Of a stretch of DNA of 64,000 nt, positions 61,401 through 64,000 are shown in pieces. This DNA is from Pagrus major (lineage: Eukaryota; Chordata; Actinopteri; Spariformes; Sparidae), in contig NC_133218.1 of assembly GCF_040436345.1 (NCBI RefSeq), positions 4,590,484 through 4,654,483 of the forward strand. The letters run 5' to 3'. The notes under the pieces are model-generated. The model saw only the letters and a program-made list of their open reading frames with translations. It was not told where the DNA came from and ran no database searches. A program made the translations under genes and the position numbers. Position 1 is the stretch's first letter, and each line of letters starts with the position of its first letter.

Positions 61401-62950
61401 TCCGATACTTATGCTGTGGGTATCGGCCGATACCGAGTACCGATACCGTGTGTGATACAGTGCGTTATTAAAAAATATATATATCATACTACGCCTGCAT
61501 GACTGTGATATGATTATCATTGTGGTAAGGCCTGGCTCAGGTTCAACCCTTTGTAAAACATGAATGAATACAGCAAATGAAAGCCATTTATTTTTAAATT
61601 TATTTTTAAATAGAACAGTATAAAATAGTAGTGCAACTTAACTAAATAAATCTAGGAATAATTATTTTAAAAAAAATTAAAGTGCAGTCACAATTAGCTC
61701 CTTGTCTTCAGGTGTCAGGTGATCAATTCTTCTTGCTGCCGATGGCAGCACAGCGCAACTGTTTTAAGAGCAGAAGAAGCGGAGCAGATACTCAGGACTT
61801 CTATTTCTGGCGGATGCCGCAGCACAACGCAGCAATTCAGCCGAATTCAGCACAGAGCAGACAGGAAGTCAGACACGAAACAACAACGTGACATCCGGTT
61901 ATTTTTCAAAATAAAACACTCCGTGTTGATACAAGCACAAAAACCTCAAATAAGAGACAAATACCGCTCTTCTTCTAATCCTTCAGTCGGGAACATTTCG
62001 TGTTGTTGTGTTTATAACACATACATATAACTGCGGTCGTGCGTGATTATGTAATTATCGCGGGAATTCCTCGGTTTCGTAACTCCAGCTTTTCGGCGGA
62101 GCTGCTGTGGCGGACTCAGAGGGTTGCCCGAGGACGACAGAGCAAAATCGTACCGGAGCTGTAACGCAACGGTTGAGGCCAGCTCATTACATTGTGCCCT
62201 TATGTAAAAATAAATACATTAATTAAAAGGGTTTGGAGTCCCCACCACCACCACATTTTCACAAAATAGGGGTCCAGACACAGCATTTTCCATAGGGCCC
62301 CGAAAAAGCTAGAAACAGCACTGGTAGACTGTATTAAGGTATGATGGCACCTGGACTTGCATGTACAGGTATAAAAATATAAATATCTGACACTTGGAGC
62401 AATCAAGATGGTGGCTTTTGCAATACTGTAAGAGAGTTTTTAAACTGCTCATGTGAATCACAAGTTGAAAGACGGAGTCAAGTATGAAATCTTCCTTACT
62501 GAAACAGCCACAACCTGAACACTTAGTCCTTCTCTTTAAGAATGCAACTACTATAACAAATATAGCTCCTTTATTATATTATTCTGTTATGATAATGAAA
62601 TCACAGTTTCAATGACACTTCTTCTGCTGAACAAAAATATTAAAGCCGTGACTCCAGTAGTTGTGTTACTTCAGGTTCGGTTGATTGGATTCTTTGCTTC
62701 AATACACACTACAAAGATAAGTGTTTACTCCAAGGCCTGAACAACAAGTGTCTTTATCCCGAGTGTGTGTCTGTGAATACTACTGGTGTCATTTTGTAAA
62801 TGATGTCTGGGAGCTACACTCACATGGCTGGACACGGCTCCTTGTTACAGCTGGTTCGGTTATCGTCAGGTCGGGTTAAGGGGTCACAGAGGTGCTCCTC
62901 CACGATCCCAGTTGTCTTTTCCACACAATGAACAATCTGCCTCTGAACAC
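26256..62950 (-). CDS. adamts7: ADAMTS7, C-terminal half (TSP2 end to PLAC), 5' end outside window
   Basis: Eight coding exons in minus-strand order: 62950-62824, 59284-59071, 58080-56431, 56047-55895, 54603-54430, 52615-52469, 49947-49785 and 26401-26256. Joined, they give 923 in-frame codons plus stop, all introns GT-AG with matching phase. Domain order is end of TSP2, TSP3, TSP4, a mucin-like stretch of nearly 500 residues, TSP5, TSP6, TSP7, TSP8 and a PLAC domain. A mucin domain between TSP4 and TSP5 is diagnostic of ADAMTS7 and its sister ADAMTS12. The PLAC sequence ([17 protein letters not shown]) looks like ADAMTS7. The enzyme is a secreted, chondroitin-sulfate-bearing metalloprotease acting on matrix proteins such as COMP. 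The catalytic HExxH part, disintegrin, Cys-rich and spacer domains must lie beyond 64000. The last intron is 23.4 kb and contains the large minisatellite. Confidence 0.93.
26506..26830 (+). mobile_element. tRNA-derived SINE (V-SINE-like)
   Basis: The head has an RNA polymerase III A box (TAGCTCAGTCCG, 26517-26528) and a perfect B box (GGTTCAAGTCC, 26561-26571). The central motif 'gaggtgcccttgagcaagg' is a hallmark of fish V-SINE-type elements. The 3' part has a short GT run and a LINE-like end 'aatttccccttgtgggatta', then an A-rich tail with 'aaatta' repeats. The copy is nearly full length. It lies about 105 bp upstream of the PLAC exon acceptor and is antisense to adamts7. Confidence 0.9.
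27660..28140 (-). mobile_element. Penelope-like element, GIY-YIG endonuclease end
   Basis: The minus frame around 28041-27847 reads [20 protein letters not shown], then [20 protein letters not shown] and LNRGG. This is the C-terminal nuclease region found in fish Penelope-like retroelements. It is a 5'-truncated relic. The spacing of R-W-F-E-R-G-V-K-E to L-N-R-G-G is well preserved, but the reverse transcriptase is absent. Confidence 0.8.
28135..28225. repeat. Imperfect hairpin at the Penelope-like relic
   Basis: 'ctccagttagttaaaactga' with 'tgaagcct' is followed about 35 nt later by 'aggcttcttcacttctaact' and 'aactggag'. The arms are about 28 nt and differ at about four positions. It marks the outer end of the relic. 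Confidence 0.7.
30340..30700 (+). repeat. Fish LINE 3'-end-like dispersed repeat
   Basis: Contains 'acatctattgcatgtctgtc', 'gggagagggatccctcctct', 'cctgaggtttcttccatctt' and 'ggtctaaggacagaggatgt' in order. This series is common across teleost genomes. No coding part remains. Confidence 0.8.
31386..31445 (+). repeat. 'GTAACGCGTTAC' dispersed repeat fragment
   Basis: 'cagtgttgggggtaactggt' followed by the perfect palindrome GTAACGCGTTAC (31413-31424) is a widespread fish repeat start. Only about 60 bp are recognisable. Confidence 0.65.
31875..32240 (-). other. Unassigned 121-codon open frame, possible exon or decayed gene
   Basis: The minus strand is open from just after a TGA (32243-32241) to a TGA at 31877-31875. 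There is a plausible acceptor, CATCTCAG before ATTTGTATTG, so an exon could start at 32222. The product has a hydrophobic start, then [30 protein letters not shown], an amphipathic stretch and [20 protein letters not shown]. Composition is protein-like rather than low-complexity. I do not recognise the family. It lies within the last adamts7 intron on the same strand, yet no adamts7 domain is missing, so it would be a separate gene, a retrocopy or a transposon-borne frame. Confidence 0.3.
33930..34130 (+). mobile_element. SINE 3'-part relic
   Basis: 'tgccctggagcgaggccctt' followed by 'aactgctccag'-like text, a 'gtgtgaatgtg' run and 'aataaagattaaaaaaa' at the end resembles the central and tail parts of a V-SINE. 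The tRNA-like head is missing or too diverged. Confidence 0.6.
34425..34510 (+). repeat. Retroelement 3'-tail fragment
   Basis: 'cctgctgcaaaaccaattgc' followed by 'cctttgggtacaaatacatt' and repeated 'tgaact' units looks like the 3' terminus of a LINE/SINE. Only the tail is present. Confidence 0.45.
36722..36753. repeat. Perfect 14-bp inverted repeat, 4-nt loop
   Basis: CATGTGTGACTCTC (36722-36735), loop TATG, then GAGAGTCACACATG (36740-36753). It is an isolated perfect hairpin. The neighbouring sequence has no recognised element. Function unknown. Confidence 0.9.
38885..38980 (+). repeat. Left flank of the minisatellite: transposon-like sequence
   Basis: Reads 'cggaacctaatattctgatt', 'ataatcggttt' and 'gctccatataaacccctcaa' before the first array unit. 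The same vocabulary (ATTCTGATT, AATCAGAATA, TAAACGCCTC-like) appears at 50860-51080 and in the right flank, suggesting one dispersed DNA-element family. Confidence 0.5.
38981..46660. repeat. Large minisatellite, about 240 copies of a 31-32 bp unit with palindromic core
   Basis: An uninterrupted tandem array of about 7.68 kb. Units differ mainly in the first 13-16 nt: type A begins AACAATCATAACCA, type B AACAACATAACCA, type C ATCAAACAGTACAA, type D AACAAAAATAACCA. Nearly all share the core ACTGTGATGTCACAGT and end in GG. The core is an inverted repeat (ACTGTGA / TCACAGT around TG). Common core variants are CTTTGATG, GATATCA, GATGTTA and CATTGG. Rare variants recur at fixed distances, showing block duplication. 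The array sits wholly in the last adamts7 intron. It makes spurious long minus-strand frames because a 32+31 bp dimer is 63 bp. Confidence 0.98.
46660..46740 (-). repeat. Right flank of the minisatellite: telomere-like word and transposon-like end
   Basis: CCCTAACCCT (46660-46669) directly follows the last unit. Then 'caccaatctgaatgatttca', 'tcagaatgaaaacattttg' and 'tctatgtaaacatagctact' follow. Read in reverse complement this resembles the left flank, as if the array had grown inside one element. Confidence 0.45.
47070..47235 (+). repeat. Dispersed fish repeat ('TAAATGG...TTTTCTAGTCTACTGA')
   Basis: 'tggtaaatggtaaagagact' then 'cttttctagtctactgatca' and 'ctcaaagtgccttacaac' is a very common teleost repeat body. 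It ends near 'tcctcctgagccacagctgt'. Confidence 0.8.
47505..47552. repeat. (ATC)n / (ACC ATC)n microsatellite
   Basis: A run of CAT and CAC triplets. On the minus strand it would read as an Asp/Gly-rich frame, which is an artefact. Confidence 0.95.
47586..47732 (+). other. Unassigned 48-codon open frame, possible terminal exon relic
   Basis: The frame from ATG 47586 to TAA 47730-47732 reads [10 protein letters not shown], then [20 protein letters not shown] and [13 protein letters not shown] at the end. An acceptor-like 'acaatgtacag' lies just before CAGCTCTATGG (47619), so the part from there could be a last exon of an otherwise lost gene. Amino-acid use looks protein-like. I do not recognise it, and no upstream partner exon was found nearby. 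It is antisense to adamts7. Confidence 0.25.
48258..48790 (+). mobile_element. Tc1/mariner-like transposon relic
   Basis: The left end 'tacattaagggtccaagagt' followed by 'ctgagaccactt' looks like a Tc1-type inverted terminus. Inside, the frame reads [20 protein letters not shown] then [14 protein letters not shown], the helix-turn-helix region of a Tc1 transposase. A TGA precedes GRPK and the catalytic part is missing or scrambled, so the copy is dead. The right terminus was not found. Confidence 0.8.
48885..49030 (+). repeat. Degraded retroelement-like repeat
   Basis: 'cctgtttatcctgttcaagg' then 'tcactggggactgaatttag' and 'ggagaacatccaaactcttt' resembles a widespread fish repeat, badly decayed. 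Low certainty. Confidence 0.4.
49785..49947 (-). CDS. adamts7: adamts7 exon: TSP8
   Basis: 163 nt, acceptor CTCTCTGCAG, donor GTGAGT, entering in phase 0 and leaving in phase 1. It encodes the Cys-rich body of the eighth thrombospondin type 1 repeat, starting [16 protein letters not shown] and ending [11 protein letters not shown]. The CxxS-C-G sequence fits the O-fucosylation consensus. The WLTGSWGQ segment of this repeat is on the preceding exon. Confidence 0.93.
50860..51080. repeat. Dispersed repeat related to the minisatellite flanks
   Basis: 'taataatcagaataataggc', 'aaacgcctcatgtaaccacc' and 'tcaatcagaatctgatccga' share vocabulary with 38885-38980 and 46671-46740. It probably represents an array-free member of the same family. 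Confidence 0.5.
52421..52468. repeat. (GT)n microsatellite abutting a splice donor
   Basis: About 20 GT units at 52421-52459. On the adamts7 strand the donor is GTACGC and the CA run starts within ten bases of it. A second CA-type run lies on the acceptor side of the same exon (about 52619-52646). Confidence 0.95.
52469..52615 (-). CDS. adamts7: adamts7 exon: TSP7
   Basis: 147 nt, 49 codons, phase 0 on both sides. It starts [16 protein letters not shown] and ends with the tryptophan segment WLTGSWGQ that opens TSP8. The O-fucosylation site is lost because valine replaces Ser/Thr before the second cysteine. Flanked by CA repeats. Confidence 0.93.
53025..53300. repeat. MITE-like dispersed repeat
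   Basis: Starts 'ggagaactattatgcttttc', has 'cagaaaacactgctccag' in the middle and 'gggggcgtggaccttaaaga' near the end. This is a familiar fish non-autonomous element pattern, identified by eye only. Confidence 0.55.
53735..53912. repeat. Dispersed repeat ending in 'TTGGCAGAGGTAA'
   Basis: 'tgatccgtccttttatctgg' then 'atctgcaccaaaa', 'aatcctgctgaaaaaccaac' and 'aacctgcttggcagaggtaa' match a repeat with the ending 'cttggcggaggtaa' that is frequent in vertebrate genomes. Confidence 0.7.
54430..54603 (-). CDS. adamts7: adamts7 exon: TSP6
   Basis: 174 nt, 58 codons, phase 0 on both sides. It starts [16 protein letters not shown] and ends [11 protein letters not shown], the tryptophan segment of TSP7. 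The CSKDCE sequence lacks the Ser/Thr needed for O-fucose and has E for G after the second cysteine. Acceptor TTCTCCCAG, donor GTGAGT. Confidence 0.93.
54604..55894 (-). other. adamts7 intron between TSP5 and TSP6 exons
   Basis: GT-AG intron of 1.3 kb. It is largely repeat: a dispersed element seems split into 54905-55030 and 55600-55720 with unrelated repeat sequence between. No exon visible. Confidence 0.65.
54905..55735. repeat. Nested dispersed repeats
   Basis: Left piece: 'gaacatgaatgtcttaacca' and 'caacatcatggtggcacta'. Right piece: 'tctgtgccaaatttcacagc', 'tttttgagatatttcagtct'. These look like parts of one class of fish repeat. The 570 bp between contain another repeat-like block ('ggatggtagggttattccac', 'agcagttagcagctaactga'). 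Confidence 0.5.
55895..56047 (-). CDS. adamts7: adamts7 exon: TSP5
   Basis: 153 nt, 51 codons, phase 0 on both sides. It starts [16 protein letters not shown], keeping the O-fucose consensus, and ends WKVEEWSK, the tryptophan segment of TSP6. Acceptor ATCGGCAG is short on pyrimidines for a fish gene; the donor is GTAAGA. Confidence 0.92.
56048..56430 (-). other. adamts7 intron between mucin and TSP5 exons
   Basis: GT-AG intron of 383 bp, the shortest of the adamts7 introns seen. Nothing recognisable in it. Confidence 0.75.
56431..58080 (-). CDS. adamts7: adamts7 exon: TSP4 and complete mucin domain
   Basis: One exon of 1650 nt, exactly 550 codons, phase 0 on both sides. It begins with the Cys-rich body of TSP4 ([16 protein letters not shown] to CYIQDCPQ) and closes with YWVASNWSA, the start of TSP5. 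Between lie nearly 500 residues rich in Ser, Thr, Pro, Asp and Glu with almost no Cys, as expected for the ADAMTS7 mucin domain. A DWSGSGW sequence right after TSP4 (about 57905-57945) is a good glycosaminoglycan attachment site, and more acidic Ser-Gly pairs follow (DETESGES). Several N-x-S/T sites are present. Mammalian ADAMTS7 is a chondroitin sulfate proteoglycan through this region. Confidence 0.95.
58081..59070 (-). other. adamts7 intron between TSP3 and mucin exons
   Basis: GT-AG intron of 990 bp, about half of it a LINE relic, listed separately. Confidence 0.7.
58360..58800 (-). mobile_element. LINE-1-like 3' end relic
   Basis: The minus frame 58707-58501 contains [20 protein letters not shown] followed by GPIIRHFI, resembling the tail of fish LINE-1 ORF2 proteins, which often end in a 'F..VWGP' block. 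Downstream on the minus strand it runs to an A-rich region near 58440. Assignment to LINE-1 is tentative. Confidence 0.5.
59071..59284 (-). CDS. adamts7: adamts7 exon: TSP3
   Basis: 214 nt, entering in phase 2 and leaving in phase 0. It opens [17 protein letters not shown], carries the full TSP3 cysteine set with the O-fucose consensus, and ends [12 protein letters not shown], the tryptophan segment of TSP4. Acceptor CTGTGTGCAG, donor GTGAGT. Confidence 0.93.
59840..60235 (+). mobile_element. DNA transposon 3'-end relic (hAT-like)
   Basis: 'ctcctgtcccaacttgtttg', 'aataagcatatatttacaaa', 'cagtgaagttgatgaggtac', 'cattaaataaatgtattgtc' and the end 'acctt ctttggaatcagggtt' occur in the order known from a frequent fish element whose termini read like 'cccaattccaaaaaag' in reverse complement. 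No transposase is left. Confidence 0.65.
60530..61010. repeat. Dispersed repeat rich in 'TTAGCAGCTA / TTAGCATGCTAA'
   Basis: Words such as 'gttagcatgctaaccagcta' and 'gcaattagcagctacagt' and a terminal 'cgcacctttaaat' are typical of fish dispersed repeats. Boundaries are approximate. Confidence 0.45.
61350..62190. repeat. Dispersed element with 'CCGATACCGA' start
   Basis: Begins 'tagagatgttctgataccat' then 'tcccgataccgattccgata', 'gggtatcggccgataccgag', with a later block 'ggcggatgccgcagcacaac'. The pattern is typical of a fish hAT-type element; a small piece of similar type ends near 28735 ('tcggtgcatccctag'). Confidence 0.55.
62824..62950 (-). CDS. adamts7: adamts7 exon: C-terminal part of TSP2
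   Basis: 127 nt, entering in phase 1 and leaving in phase 2. It reads [15 protein letters not shown], then [21 protein letters not shown], the second half of a TSP repeat with an N-glycosylation site (NRTS). The preceding exon with the W and CSxxC part is not in the last kilobase of the window and must lie beyond 64000. Confidence 0.9.
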
Positions 62951-64000
62951 CTGGAATACCAGCAGGAGGAGAGAGGAGAGCTTTTGTGATTAAGCACACG
63001 AACATGACTCCCAGGTGCATCTTAGTCATAGTAATAAAAGCCCAGTACCTGGAGGGCACCTGATAAGCAACTGGCAGGTGGTTGTGAAGCAAAAAACTAA
63101 CTAGAAATGACTGAATGGCTGATTACAGAACAACAGGGGTTTTTTTGTAAAAAAAAAAATCAGGACCCAACATCACATACTTTTTAATGTTTTAACACAA
63201 TCACAACATCAGAAATCAATTTCCTTCCCCAGAAATGTCTGAAAAAAAAAAAAAAGACTAATACAATAGTTGGTCGATTAGTCAATTAATTGATTAGTCA
63301 ATCGAAAGAAAATTTGTTTTTCTTTTAGGGCTGTCACGATATCAGATTTTCACTTCACAATAATCATGACCAAACAAATTCACAATAACGATTTTATCTT
63401 TATATTTATAGAAATGTTCTGTGTTTTGTCTCTCTTTGGCAAATAAATTACCCTCAAAATACAAATGTAGGGAGGTGGAGAGAGACTCAGTAACCATGAC
63501 TGTTAAAACAAAAGTGTACACAAAAGAAAATTACCATCAACTACTTGATTCCTCAGAGAAAGGTGAACAAAAATTCATCTTCGCTGGATTATTCAAATGA
63601 TATTTTCATATTTGTACTATAAAACGCGATAACACAATGTCATTAATCAATTTTTTAATATGATGGTTACCGTGACTACGGCAATAGAACCACACCCCTA
63701 ATTTCTATAATTGATTTATTGTTTCATTTTTCAAGCAAAAATATGAAACATTTGCAGGTTGCAGCTTCTTAAATGTGAGCATTTGCAGCTTTTCTTTGTC
63801 ATTTATGACAGTAAATCTAGATTCTTTGGGTTTTGGACTGTTGGTTGGACAAAAGAAGCTATTTGAAGATGTCAGTTTGGCCTCTGGGAAATTGTGATGA
63901 GCATTTTTCACAAGTGGACAAACTGTTGTCAGTGAAGGGAAGTAAATATTGGAGTGACCGAACGCTTGCAATAAGGCAGTGTGCTACATATATGACATTT
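62951..64000 (-). other. adamts7 intron, continuing past the window end
   Basis: No upstream exon is found up to 64000. Most of the stretch from 63250 is repeat. Poly-A/T runs are at about 63150 and 63243. Confidence 0.7.
63250..63910. repeat. TCGATTA-type repeat split by a second element
   Basis: Outer pieces (about 63265-63325 and 63700-63910) belong to the same family as 20228-20525, with 'ggtcgattagtcaattaatt' on one side and 'gcagcttcttaaatgtgagc' and 'gacagtaaatctagattctt' on the other. Between them, from 'tagggctgtcacgatatcag' (63327) to 'gaaccacacccctaa' (about 63700), is a different element whose ends look like those of a hAT-type transposon. Confidence 0.65.

Larger units (their letters stand above)
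59285..62823 (-). other. adamts7 intron between TSP2 and TSP3 exons
   Basis: GT-AG intron of 3.5 kb, at least half repeats. The listed elements are at 59840-60235, 60530-61010 and 61350-62190. The remainder, 59290-59830 and 62200-62810, shows no exon. Confidence 0.7.

Overview
The window is vertebrate nuclear DNA, almost certainly from a ray-finned (teleost, probably percomorph-like) fish. It holds small coding exons with GT-AG introns and matching splice phases, and orthologues of CLN6, CALML4 and a C-terminal ADAMTS7. The introns are full of repeats of the types seen in fish genomes (tRNA-headed SINE, LINE and Penelope-like relics, Tc1, TIR elements). Nothing here is prokaryotic. Family names for repeats rest on recognition by eye; no database was searched.

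Layout. 1-4319: repeat-bearing intergenic DNA. 4320-4540: cln6 promoter. 4541-15460 (+): cln6, seven coding exons, 304 aa. 15461-17719: cln6 3' flank with an inverted pair of repeats. 17720-17932: calml4 promoter with an RFX-like site. 17933-21305 (+): calml4, five coding exons, 153 aa. 21306-26255: gene-free convergent region with a roughly 1 kb TIR element. 26256-62950 (-): the eight 3'-most coding exons of adamts7 (923 aa), read right to left as end of TSP2, TSP3, TSP4 plus mucin domain, TSP5, TSP6, TSP7, TSP8 and PLAC. Its metalloprotease part lies beyond 64000.

The most striking object is a minisatellite of about 7.7 kb (38981-46660) inside the 23.4 kb last intron of adamts7. It has roughly 240 copies of a 31-32 bp unit. 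Most units carry the same near-palindromic core, ACTGTGATGTCACAGT, which is close to a cAMP-response element. Rare variants recur at fixed offsets, so the array grew by block duplication. It is flanked by what look like remains of one dispersed repeat family.

How the genes relate. CLN6 is an ER membrane protein in export of lysosomal enzymes, CALML4 a myosin light chain of brush-border and sensory protrusions, and ADAMTS7 a secreted matrix protease. No shared pathway is implied. cln6 and calml4 are neighbours in human too; calml4 and adamts7 being convergent neighbours is a point of local gene order worth comparing. Two unassigned open frames (31875-32240 minus, 47586-47732 plus) are the main coding loose ends.
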